From positions 27,381 through 91,380 of the IMG/VR virus record IMGVR_UViG_3300025012_000055: 64,000 bases of DNA; one strand, written 5' to 3'. Positions 51,101-58,938 of the stretch are shown in pieces; positions within the stretch are counted from its first letter, which is position 1; every line of letters starts with the position of its first letter. Made by a program: the position numbers and the translations under genes. This DNA is from a virus. The notes beneath the pieces are model-generated. The model saw nothing but the letters and a program-made list of their open reading frames with translations, was not told where the DNA came from and made no database searches.

Positions 51101-51131
51101 CAAAAATAAGTAAAATAAATGACATTTCCAA
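51101..51131 (-). promoter_or_regulatory. Bacteroidota-type promoter (minus strand)
   Basis: On the minus strand TTG, 20-nt spacer, TATTTTTG. Confidence 0.8.
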
Positions 51132-51149
51132 ATAAAAAATTAATTATTT

Positions 51150-51356
51150 TTAATCTACTGGTGAGAAAAAATCTGCATTATCAGATGCTTCACTTCTTAA
51201 TAGATCAACATATTTTCTATCTTCATCAGATAAATTGTTATACCATTTTACTATTTTTAATTGGGTTAGTTCATCTAATTTTGATTTAAAGAAAAATAGA
51301 CCACTACCATTTATTAAAAATTTATCTTTTTTTGTTACTTCCATTTTTGTTTTCAT
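51150..51356 (-). CDS. Unknown small protein
   Basis: 68 residues, helical, with LNGSGLFFFKSK-like and DEDRKYVDLLRSEASD segments. No recognised family. Own promoter at 51399-51429. Confidence 0.6.
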   Translation of the reverse strand: MKTKMEVTKKDKFLINGSGLFFFKSKLDELTQLKIVKWYNNLSDEDRKYVDLLRSEASDNADFFSPVD

Positions 51357-51398
51357 TGTTTTTAAGTTTTAAGTTAATAAATTAAGTTAATTAGAACA

Positions 51399-51429
51399 CA
51401 AAGGTAAGTAAAATAATTGACATATCCAA
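51399..51429 (-). promoter_or_regulatory. Bacteroidota-type promoter (minus strand)
   Basis: On the minus strand TTG, 20-nt spacer, TACCTTTG. Confidence 0.85.
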
Positions 51430-51458
51430 ATAAAAAGTGAATTATTTTTAATTATAAA

Positions 51459-51469
51459 TATTTATATAA
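51459..51469 (+). promoter_or_regulatory. TATTTATATAA box
   Basis: 4 nt before the ATG of the nonsense-mutated gene at 51474. Confidence 0.5.
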
Positions 51470-51473
51470 GAAT

Positions 51474-51848
51474 ATGAAAATAATAATAACATAAAGTCAA
51501 TTTAAGAGATTAATAGAGAATATAATTAAAGAACGAGGGATAGATATTATTGATTCTGATAATTATGATGTTTTCAATGATGAGAAAGCAATAGCATTAA
51601 TTATGTTTTTAAATAAAAATATGGAGGGGGATTATGGTTTGTGGGAGTTAAAACCCATTAAAACTTATTGGTCTGGCACAAATGTATATACACTTAATAA
51701 TGATAGATATTATGTTGGAACTAAAGAAGAAATGATAAAATATGATGATTGGTACAGAAGAAGAGATGCAGGCAATATACCAGACCCATTAAATCAATTT
51801 TATCTTGGGAGTGAGAATCAATATGATATTTGTAAACCTTTTAATTAA
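51474..51848 (+). pseudogene. Putative head gene with a nonsense codon
   Basis: ATG 51474 then ATA ATA ATA ACA TAA AGT CAA. Compared with the start of the 44379 protein (ILITESQFKRLIEN), the TAA at 51492-51494 replaces a Glu codon. The frame then runs on to 51848 (125 codons in all). The only later standard starts give a truncated form from 51603. Function unknown. Confidence 0.65.
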
Positions 51849-51870
51849 TAATTTTTTTCCTTTTAACTGA

Positions 51871-51881
51871 TATTTATTAAT
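51871..51881 (+). promoter_or_regulatory. TATTTATTAAT box
   Basis: In the form TTAACTGATATTTATTAATAA; about 13 nt before the ATG at 51895. Confidence 0.5.
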
Positions 51882-51894
51882 AAATAAAATTATT

Positions 51895-52989
51895 ATGGAA
51901 AATTTTGGTATAATTAAAGAATATGTAACTAAACAATTAACACAGTCATTATTAAATGAAAATGTGGAAAGTAATATTTTTAACAATTTTATAAAAGAAA
52001 TTAAAAAGTCAGATATTTTAAAAACTCAATATGTGGTATATAGTAATCTTGAGAATAAATATATAAAAGATGAAAATAAAGCAACCAGATATATTAATGA
52101 AAATATAAATTTATTTAAAAAATTTAATTATAAAGATTTATTAAATGAAAATAAAAAATTATCTGATAAGTTTAGTAAATTATTAAAAGAAGCATATATT
52201 GATTCATCTGGTAAACTAAAGGATTTTGAATTTGATGGGTCTGATGACTCATCAAAATATTTTAAAAATCCAAATCCAGATATAATTAAAAAAGCAGAAT
52301 ATTATGGTTTAGTGGATATTGAAAATGAGAATTTAACACCTGAAGGTTTAATACAAAAAATGATTGAATGGGATGAGGGGGAACATGGCGTTGAAGAATA
52401 TATTTATGATATGACAAAAAAAGATTTGGAAAGACAGGGATATAAAATGCCAGATTATATAAGAAGAGGAAACGTATTGGATGAAAATAAAAATAATAAT
52501 CAATGTCCTTGTACTAAAAAATTATATGAAAATCTTGATATTCTAATTAAAGAATCATTAAAAGATGTTCCAGATCCAGAAAAAAAATATAATAGTTATA
52601 ACAACGTTTTAGAATACGTTATGACAGAGGATACTTCAAAACAAGAAGAAGATAAATATAAACTTAAAAATGAAACTTATTTTCCTGATAAAAAAATAAT
52701 TGAAATGGCAATAAATAAATTTAATGATAAATATTCATTTTTAAATGAAAATGAAAGGGAAATTTTTACTGTATTATTTAATAACGATAATAACGGAAAA
52801 CAAAAGGTTTTTGAAAAAATAAAAAAGAATAATATCAATCAGATAAAAAGAAAACTAATTGAATCTTCTGATGAAAAATTATCTGATAAACTTAAACTTG
52901 TGGAAGAAAAATTATCTTCAATGGCTTATAATAAAGATAATTATATTGATGATATGGTCAAACTTAATAAACTGAGTTTGGGGTTTTAA
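51895..52989 (+). CDS. Putative prohead core or internal head protein
   Basis: 364 residues. Highly charged and helical; N-terminus IIKEYVTKQLTQSLLNE is an amphipathic targeting-like helix. Contains CPCTKKL and a FDGSDDSSKYFKNPNPDI segment. Similar charged proteins occur near prohead genes of marine T4-like phages. Function not assigned. Confidence 0.55.
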   Translation: MENFGIIKEYVTKQLTQSLLNENVESNIFNNFIKEIKKSDILKTQYVVYSNLENKYIKDENKATRYINENINLFKKFNYKDLLNENKKLSDKFSKLLKEAYIDSSGKLKDFEFDGSDDSSKYFKNPNPDIIKKAEYYGLVDIENENLTPEGLIQKMIEWDEGEHGVEEYIYDMTKKDLERQGYKMPDYIRRGNVLDENKNNNQCPCTKKLYENLDILIKESLKDVPDPEKKYNSYNNVLEYVMTEDTSKQEEDKYKLKNETYFPDKKIIEMAINKFNDKYSFLNENEREIFTVLFNNDNNGKQKVFEKIKKNNINQIKRKLIESSDEKLSDKLKLVEEKLSSMAYNKDNYIDDMVKLNKLSLGF

Positions 52990-53213
52990 TATTTTTTAAT
53001 ATTAAATTTAATAAATTTTAATTTTTCATCAACACATTTTTCGCATATATGTGCTGTCCATTCTTCTAAATCTTTATTTGAACCAAACCCCCAATTTGCA
53101 TGCAATTCCATACATTCAAAACCATAACCAGCTTCGCATGATTTTCCACATAAATCACATTCAATATCTTTAATTTCTTCAATTTCCTTTTTAATTTTTT
53201 TATTTATAATCAT
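52986..53213 (-). CDS. Small zinc-finger protein
   Basis: 75 residues. IECDLCGKSC (about residue 19), ECMELHANWGFG and HICEKCVDEKL (about 58) give two Cys pairs for one zinc site. Small phage proteins of this shape are common; function unknown. First of four minus-strand genes read from the promoter at 54321, ending the operon. Confidence 0.65.
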   Translation of the reverse strand: MIINKKIKKEIEEIKDIECDLCGKSCEAGYGFECMELHANWGFGSNKDLEEWTAHICEKCVDEKLKFIKFNIKKY

Positions 53214-53244
53214 TTTTTTTAATTTTAAAATTTCTTTTAATAAT

Positions 53245-53541
53245 TCAATTAAAATACTCTATATCTAATAAGAATGCGGTTGTTACCCCCATTAATTTTA
53301 AATGTTCTTCTACCAGATCAGTTGTTATCTTTTTGATTTCCATATAATCACACTTATATTTGGATAAAAAAATTGACCATATTCTATTATAATCTAACGC
53401 TGCATAGTTATTTTTTTTATTATATTTAATATAAAATTTATCTTTATAAATATAAAATATATAATCTGGATAGTTATTAATAGTTTCTGGTTTTAAAACT
53501 TTTAACAGTTCAACAAAATATTCTTCTTTCGACTTTTCCAT
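53245..53541 (-). CDS. Unknown protein, paralogue of 22399-22683
   Basis: 98 residues. YFVELLKVLKP, DYIFYIYKDK, DYNRIWSIF and ITTDLVEEHLKLMGVTT align well with the gene at 22399-22683. Function unknown. Part of the minus-strand operon. Confidence 0.7.
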   Translation of the reverse strand: MEKSKEEYFVELLKVLKPETINNYPDYIFYIYKDKFYIKYNKKNNYAALDYNRIWSIFLSKYKCDYMEIKKITTDLVEEHLKLMGVTTAFLLDIEYFN

Positions 53542-53544
53542 AAA

Positions 53545-54027
53545 TTATTTTAAATCCTTTTTTGTTAAACAAAACTCAAACCATTCATTATTTATAAACA
53601 AATCAGATATTGTTAAATCATTTACAAACTTATCAATAAAAAATGACAAATCTTTTTTATTATCTTTTGATACCAGTGGTAAATAATTATTTTCTGAACC
53701 TCTTTGATATAAGTTAAACTCCAGAGACATAAAACTTTTTTTATCTAATTTTATTCCAGAAGACCTTATATCAAGATCCAAAATATAAAAATCATTCCAT
53801 ATTTCTTTGTTAATAAGATTATTCTCTCTTATTATTTTTCTTATGTTTCTTTTAAAAGAAAAAATAACTTTATTATAATCATTATTTATTTTCTTTGGTT
53901 TAACCCATGTTGAAATAATGATATAAACACTATCTGGTGATTTATTATTTTTTACTGTCCCACTTAAACATTTTAAGTTTTCATTTAAGCATGAGATTTC
54001 TATCTCTTTTCCAGTTTTTTGGCCCAT
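53545..54027 (-). CDS. Unknown protein
   Basis: 160 residues, alternating beta strands and helices (VYIIISTWVKP, FYILDLDIRSSGI, SFMSLEFNLYQ). No recognised family. Lies between the DUF4494-like gene and the paralogue at 53245, spaced 3-6 nt, so in one transcript. Confidence 0.6.
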   Translation of the reverse strand: MGQKTGKEIEISCLNENLKCLSGTVKNNKSPDSVYIIISTWVKPKKINNDYNKVIFSFKRNIRKIIRENNLINKEIWNDFYILDLDIRSSGIKLDKKSFMSLEFNLYQRGSENNYLPLVSKDNKKDLSFFIDKFVNDLTISDLFINNEWFEFCLTKKDLK

Positions 54028-54033
54028 TTATCA

Positions 54034-54288
54034 TTATTCCTTAGCTTCTTTCTTTTCTTCTTCTTCTTTTTTGATGGCCAATTTCCCAATAACTGCCTCA
54101 ATTTTACTTTCTGAAACGCTTGATACTTCAAAATTGTGAGCACCCTTCAAATGTTCATGAATTTTTAATTCTGCATCAGAAACAGATTCAGCAGCAACCA
54201 AAAATTGAGATGTTGTTATTTTTTCCGTAACTCCTTTTGATTTTGAAAAAACGTCTTCTGTGAATTTAACTTTTACAAGATAATACAT
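54034..54288 (-). CDS. DUF4494-like protein
   Basis: 84 residues. YYLVKVKFTEDVFSK, KITTSQFLVAAESVSDAE and a final KIEAVIGKLAI fit DUF4494, a small family typical of Bacteroidota and their phages with no known function. The end is Lys/Glu-rich. First gene after the minus-strand promoter at 54321-54351. Confidence 0.7.
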   Translation of the reverse strand: MYYLVKVKFTEDVFSKSKGVTEKITTSQFLVAAESVSDAELKIHEHLKGAHNFEVSSVSESKIEAVIGKLAIKKEEEEKKEAKE

Positions 54289-54320
54289 AATTTTTTAATT
54301 TTAATTGTTTTTTAATAATA

Positions 54321-54351
54321 CAAAAATAGATATAATAATTTTAAAAGTCAA
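54321..54351 (-). promoter_or_regulatory. Bacteroidota-type promoter (minus strand)
   Basis: On the minus strand TTGACTTT, 20-nt spacer from TTG, TATTTTTG. Confidence 0.8.
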
Positions 54352-54384
54352 TAGCCATCAAATGATTTTTTTTAATTTAACATA

Positions 54385-54395
54385 TATTTATAATA
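54385..54395 (+). promoter_or_regulatory. TATTTATAATA box
   Basis: In the form TTTAACATATATTTATAATA; 32 nt before the ATG at 54428. Confidence 0.55.
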
Positions 54396-54427
54396 AAATA
54401 TAATATAAAAATAAAAAATTTTTCATT

Positions 54428-54640
54428 ATGCCAACACTAACCAAACAAAAATCCAAAGTAGTTATTTTAAATAACAGTAATGGTACAACTAATATTTATC
54501 ATAAACTGTCAAAAACAGAATTAATAAAAGAAATAATTAGTCTTAAAACAAAAATTACTTATTATGAGAGTACGGAAAAAGAAAGAAAATTAAAACAAAA
54601 TAATTGTTTAAGTGAGTTGGAAAATATTTTAAAAAAATAA
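54428..54640 (+). CDS. Unknown small protein
   Basis: 70 residues. C-terminal helix KTELIKEIISLKTKI may be coiled coil. No recognised family. First gene of the head cassette that continues with protease, scaffold and capsid; its end abuts the next gene. Confidence 0.6.
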   Translation: MPTLTKQKSKVVILNNSNGTTNIYHKLSKTELIKEIISLKTKITYYESTEKERKLKQNNCLSELENILKK

Positions 54641-54958
54641 TTGAGTATGAATTTGGATTGGCAATCGGTTTCACTTATTTTGGGAATTTTAGTAATAATT
54701 ACTGGAGCATTAATAAAAATATTTAAAAAAAATGGTAAAAATATTACACCAGAATTAAAATTACCAAAAGAATTTTATGATGTTAAAACACAGGTTGGAG
54801 AACAACAAATAAGATTTGAAGAGTATGAAAAATTAATAAATGAAAAATTATCTGGATTATCAGATGATATTAAAGAATTAAAAGAAAATATTAAAGAAAG
54901 AAATGAAAAAATAGATAAATTAACTGAGACTATAATCAAATACATTTCAAAAAATTAA
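54641..54958 (+). CDS. Membrane-anchored coiled-coil protein
   Basis: 105 residues from TTG, or 103 from the ATG at 54647. One membrane segment (VSLILGILVIITGALIKIF) and a long coiled coil (about 60-105). It could be a spanin- or holin-like lysis helper or a head-assembly anchor on the membrane; sequence alone does not decide. Confidence 0.6.
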   Translation: MSMNLDWQSVSLILGILVIITGALIKIFKKNGKNITPELKLPKEFYDVKTQVGEQQIRFEEYEKLINEKLSGLSDDIKELKENIKERNEKIDKLTETIIKYISKN

Positions 54959-54965
54959 AAATTAA

Positions 54966-55712
54966 ATGATTAACCCCTTTCCAAAATATATTAATGGACA
55001 ACTTCAATTTGATGATGGTAGATTTTTATTAAGAGAATTTTACTCCATCCCCACAAAAGATATTGATAAAATAAAAGAACAATCCAAAATAATAACAGAA
55101 TCATTTGATAAAAATAAATTATCAACTGATAGTTCCATATTTATGAATTGTATTTTACAAAAATGTGAAACAGAAAATAGAAATGGAAGATATTATCCTC
55201 GTCATATATTAGAAAGAGAAAATAATAATTATCAGGAATTAATTAAAGAAAAAAGAGCTCTTTCGCATAGTTCACATCCAGATCATAGTCTAGTTGAATT
55301 TAAAGATTCTTCTCATAGAGTGATTAAAACTTGGTGGGATGATAATACATTAATGGGCACTATTGAAATTCTTGGTTCTCCTGGATATTTTAAATTTGGA
55401 ATAATAAGTTGTCCTGGAGATACAATTATTAATCTTCTTAATAAAGAAGTTAAAATGGGAATATCTTCAAGAGGTGTTGGTTCATTAGAACAACAAAATG
55501 GTAAAAATGTGGTACAAGATGATTTTGAACTTATTGCATTTGATTTGGTTAGTTCTCCTTCAACTCCAGGTGCATTCTTATATGCTGAAAATAGTGAAAT
55601 GCAAGAAAATATTACAGAAGATATAAAATATAAGCCATCATTTTTAAGAATAAATAAAAAAATTAATGTTGATCCATTTTTAGAAAATTTAAATAATTTT
55701 TTAGAAAAATAA
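54966..55712 (+). CDS. 21: Prohead protease (T4 gp21-like)
   Basis: 248 residues. Serine protease of the herpesvirus-protease/S78 fold: CILQKCETENRNGRYYP, the His region LSHSSHPDH (about 98), the catalytic Ser in VKMGISSRGVGSL (about 170), and the end DLVSSPSTPGAF. It cuts scaffold and capsid precursors during head maturation. Located just before scaffold and capsid, as in all T4-like phages. Confidence 0.92.
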   Translation: MINPFPKYINGQLQFDDGRFLLREFYSIPTKDIDKIKEQSKIITESFDKNKLSTDSSIFMNCILQKCETENRNGRYYPRHILERENNNYQELIKEKRALSHSSHPDHSLVEFKDSSHRVIKTWWDDNTLMGTIEILGSPGYFKFGIISCPGDTIINLLNKEVKMGISSRGVGSLEQQNGKNVVQDDFELIAFDLVSSPSTPGAFLYAENSEMQENITEDIKYKPSFLRINKKINVDPFLENLNNFLEK

Positions 55713-55752
55713 AAAAAATATACAAAAAACTGAACTTTTTTAAACTAACGTA

Positions 55753-55763
55753 TATTTATTAAA
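55753..55763 (+). promoter_or_regulatory. TATTTATTAAA box
   Basis: In the form AAACTAACGTATATTTATTAA; a second copy (TATTTATAATT) at 55790-55800 lies 2 nt before the scaffold ATG. Confidence 0.5.
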
Positions 55764-55801
55764 AAATAAAGATAATATTTTACATACAATATTTATAATT
55801 T

Positions 55802-57070
55802 ATGGCAGAAAATAAAGAAAAAAAACAGTCCATTCTTGAACAAGCCTTGTTAGAAGCAAGCGAGATTCAAAAAACGGCTGAAAGCAATGCAAAAGAAATA
55901 CTGGCAAAACAAATGAGACCAGAAATTGAACGCATAGTTAAAGAATCAATAGAAAAAGAAGATTCTGTTGATGAAACAAAAATGGAAGAAAGTCATGATC
56001 AACAACCAGTTGATGAAGAAAAAAATAAAGTCAAGGAAAATGAGGACGAAGACAATGATTTAGAAGATATTGATTCTGAAAAGGTGGAAACCGATTTAGA
56101 AGATGATATTGATTCTGAAAAAATAGAGGATAAAGAACCTGAAGAAATTTCTGATGATGAAGAAGGTATAGAACAAGTTGATCTTACCAGTACTCCTGAT
56201 GAAGATGTTGTCAAAGTTTTCAAAAAAATGACAAAAGATGATCAAATTGAAATTGAAAAAGATGGAGATTCGATCAAAATAAAAGATGAGGACAAAGAAT
56301 ATCGTATTGAATTAAGTGAATCTAAAAATAAAGGAAAACTTAATGAAGATGGTGTTTGTGAAGAATGTCCTGATAACGATTTGACAGATGATGATAGTGA
56401 AATGATTTATGAAATTGAAATAGAAGGAAAAGATAATGTTTCTGAAACTGATGGGGTATCAGAAAAAGTGACTAAAGATGAAGAATTGGAAGAAACTTTT
56501 AATGTTACTCATGCAGAAGGAAGAAATGTAACATCAAAACCCCAAAATTTCAATGTTAGAAGTAGACCAGGAGATACCAGATATAAAAAACTTTATCAGG
56601 AAGCTGCTGGAAAAAATAAGCAACTTGTTGAGAAATTTAATTCTCTAAGAGGCAAAGCAGTAAAAATTCTTAATGAAAATAAAGAATTAAAAGAGTTTCA
56701 GACAAAACTCAAAAATGCTGTTGTTGATATGAGAGGAAAACTTAATGAGGTTGCATTATTCAATTCTAATTTGGCTTATGCCAATAGAATAATGGCAGAA
56801 GAAACAACCACTAGGAAAGAAAAAATTGATATGATTCAAAGATTTGATAAAGTCAAATCTATTAAAGAATCAAAACAACTTTATAAAACACTTCTTAGTG
56901 AATTGAAAAAAGAGCCAATTAAAGAATCTGTTGAAAAGAAAATAACAAAAACTTCAGAGTCAAGCTCATCCAAACAAATAAATGAATCAAAAGTTTATTC
57001 TGATCCTCAATTAGAGAATCAAATAAAAAGGATGAAAGACTTAATGAACTATTCCACGAATGGAAAATAA
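55802..57070 (+). CDS. 22: Prohead core scaffold (T4 gp22-like)
   Basis: 422 residues. Very acidic middle (about 50-230), then coiled helices (KAVKILNENKELKEFQ, LKNAVVDMRGKLNEVALFN, NRIMAEETTTRKEKIDMI) typical of gp22. It ends QIKRMKDLMNYS, the RMKDL segment also present at the start of the 30065 protein. It builds the core around which the capsid assembles and is later cut up by the protease. Position between gp21 and gp23 fixes the assignment. Confidence 0.9.
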   Translation: MAENKEKKQSILEQALLEASEIQKTAESNAKEILAKQMRPEIERIVKESIEKEDSVDETKMEESHDQQPVDEEKNKVKENEDEDNDLEDIDSEKVETDLEDDIDSEKIEDKEPEEISDDEEGIEQVDLTSTPDEDVVKVFKKMTKDDQIEIEKDGDSIKIKDEDKEYRIELSESKNKGKLNEDGVCEECPDNDLTDDDSEMIYEIEIEGKDNVSETDGVSEKVTKDEELEETFNVTHAEGRNVTSKPQNFNVRSRPGDTRYKKLYQEAAGKNKQLVEKFNSLRGKAVKILNENKELKEFQTKLKNAVVDMRGKLNEVALFNSNLAYANRIMAEETTTRKEKIDMIQRFDKVKSIKESKQLYKTLLSELKKEPIKESVEKKITKTSESSSSKQINESKVYSDPQLENQIKRMKDLMNYSTNGK

Positions 57071-57099
57071 TTAATAATAAAACTTAAAAAATAATAACT

Positions 57100-58794
57100 A
57101 TGGGACAAATTTTAAATTCAGGAGAAGTTGGAAATATTGGGTTGAGGCAACTCAAAGAACAACGAGAACTGATAACACAAAAATGGACTAAATTAGGTCT
57201 TTTAGAAGATCTAAAAGGTCATATAAAAGATAATATTGCTCAGTTGTTTGAAAATCAAGCATCTTACATGTTGAATGAATCAACAACCGCATCTAATTCA
57301 GGTGCGTTTGAAACTGTTGCGTTTCCTATTATACGTAGGGTCTTTTCAAAATTGCTTGCTAATGAGATTGTATCAGTACAAGCTCTTAATTTACCAATTG
57401 GTAAACTGTTCTATTTGAATCCAAAAGTATCAACGAGAGTAGATACTGGTTCAACAGGACACACATCACCGGATGGTGCTTATTCTAATGCAGCCGATTT
57501 AACAGCTGGTTCAGGAACTCAATTTGAAACTAAATCATTGTACGATAGTTTCTATGCAACCGCAAATAATGATGAGGGTACTTCTTTATTTGATAGAAGT
57601 AAAGGGGCATTCACATCAACAAATGCAGTTCTTACTGGTTCTACACCGCAATCTGGGGTAACTAAATTCAAAACATTTCAATTAACAGGATTTACAACTA
57701 CAAGTGATGGTAAGTTGATTGGTCCTGCTGGTGTTCCTATGGACACTGAAGAATTTTTAGCTAGTCTAAAAGTTACGGCAGACCAAAATTTATCAGGCGG
57801 ATCTGGTTTCCAAGGTTCAAGTATTACCGCAGGAGACCCAATTCCTTTCAGAGTTAAAACTCAACAATACGGAAGAGAAATTGTAAGTTCTAATGGTGTA
57901 ATTGATGTTGAGATTGATTTAACATATCCAGCAGCTAATGGTTATTCGGCATTTACATCATATGTTGATCAGGCTGGTACACCTTCAGCAACTAATAAAA
58001 TTTTATTTACAGCTAACTACAGAACTTATTCTGATTTAGAACAAGATTCTGAAATGGCCGAAGTAACATTTAGTCTTGATGAAGTTACGGTATCTGTAAC
58101 AACTCGTAAAATGAGAGCACAATGGACACCTGAACTTGCACAAGACGTATCAGCATTCCATAATATAGATGCAGAGGCTGAACTTACTGCATTGTTGTCA
58201 GAACAAATGGCAGCTGAAATTGACAGGGAAATCCTTAGAGATCTTAGAAGAGGTGCAGCTTGGACATTACGTTGGGATTATAATGGTTTGAGAAACCAAA
58301 CTACTCAGTATCACGGTACTCAGAAAGATTGGAATCAAACATTGTTAACCAAAATAAATCAAATTTCAGCTCAAATTCATAAAGCAACACTGAGAGGTGG
58401 AGCTTCTTGGATAGTTATATCACCTGAAATTTCAGCAGTATTAGATGATTTGGAATATTTCCACGTATCAAATGCTGATCCTGAACAGGACAAATATAAC
58501 ATGGGTATTGAAAGAGTTGGATCTCTTGGTGGAAGATATCAAGTATATCGTGATCCTTACGCTCCAGCTAACACAATGTTAATTGGACATAAAGGAAATT
58601 CGATATTGGAAGCTGGATATATATATGCTCCATATGTTCCAATGCAATTGACACCTACAATGTATAATCCATTTGACTTTAAACCAATTAAGGGGGTAAT
58701 GACAAGATATGCCAAGAAAATGATAAATAACAGGTTCTATGGCAAGGTCTTCTGTGATGGATTAACAACTTTTGACCCAACTGAACTTAGATAA
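57100..58794 (+). CDS. 23: Major capsid protein (T4 gp23-like)
   Basis: 564 residues, HK97 fold. The N-terminal part (ending near FENQASYMLNES) resembles the gp23 delta domain removed by gp21; FPIIRRVFSKLLANEIVSVQ, VTTRKMRAQWTPELAQDVSAFHNIDAEAELT (split here), EIDREILRDLRRGA, ASWIVISPEISAVLDDL and the end YAKKMINNRFYGKV are characteristic. Codon and G+C use are richer than neighbours, as usual for a highly expressed gene. Terminator follows at 58828. Confidence 0.96.
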   Translation: MGQILNSGEVGNIGLRQLKEQRELITQKWTKLGLLEDLKGHIKDNIAQLFENQASYMLNESTTASNSGAFETVAFPIIRRVFSKLLANEIVSVQALNLPIGKLFYLNPKVSTRVDTGSTGHTSPDGAYSNAADLTAGSGTQFETKSLYDSFYATANNDEGTSLFDRSKGAFTSTNAVLTGSTPQSGVTKFKTFQLTGFTTTSDGKLIGPAGVPMDTEEFLASLKVTADQNLSGGSGFQGSSITAGDPIPFRVKTQQYGREIVSSNGVIDVEIDLTYPAANGYSAFTSYVDQAGTPSATNKILFTANYRTYSDLEQDSEMAEVTFSLDEVTVSVTTRKMRAQWTPELAQDVSAFHNIDAEAELTALLSEQMAAEIDREILRDLRRGAAWTLRWDYNGLRNQTTQYHGTQKDWNQTLLTKINQISAQIHKATLRGGASWIVISPEISAVLDDLEYFHVSNADPEQDKYNMGIERVGSLGGRYQVYRDPYAPANTMLIGHKGNSILEAGYIYAPYVPMQLTPTMYNPFDFKPIKGVMTRYAKKMINNRFYGKVFCDGLTTFDPTELR

Positions 58795-58827
58795 TAAGTA
58801 AAGTAGTTCAAATTTAAACCATAAAGG

Positions 58828-58860
58828 GGGGTCTGGATAATAAAAATTCAGATCCTTTTT
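58828..58860 (+). terminator. Intrinsic terminator after the capsid gene
   Basis: Stem GGTCTGGA with TCAGATCC (G-U pairs allowed) followed by six T. Separates the capsid transcript from the next gene. Confidence 0.85.
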
Positions 58861-58881
58861 TATGTTTATTCTAATTTAAGA

Positions 58882-58912
58882 TTGACTTTAAACGGATTAT
58901 ATATTATATTTG
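58882..58912 (+). promoter_or_regulatory. Bacteroidota-type promoter
   Basis: TTGACTTT at 58882, 20-nt spacer from TTG, TATATTTG at 58905-58912. Gives the nuclease-methyltransferase its own transcript. Confidence 0.85.
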
Positions 58913-58938
58913 TAATATAATTTAAAAATATTATAAAA

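Noticed and set aside
49584-51494. Stop-codon reassignment suggested by two lone TAA codons
   Set aside because: TAA ends most intact genes here, including capsid and terminase, so it is a functional stop.
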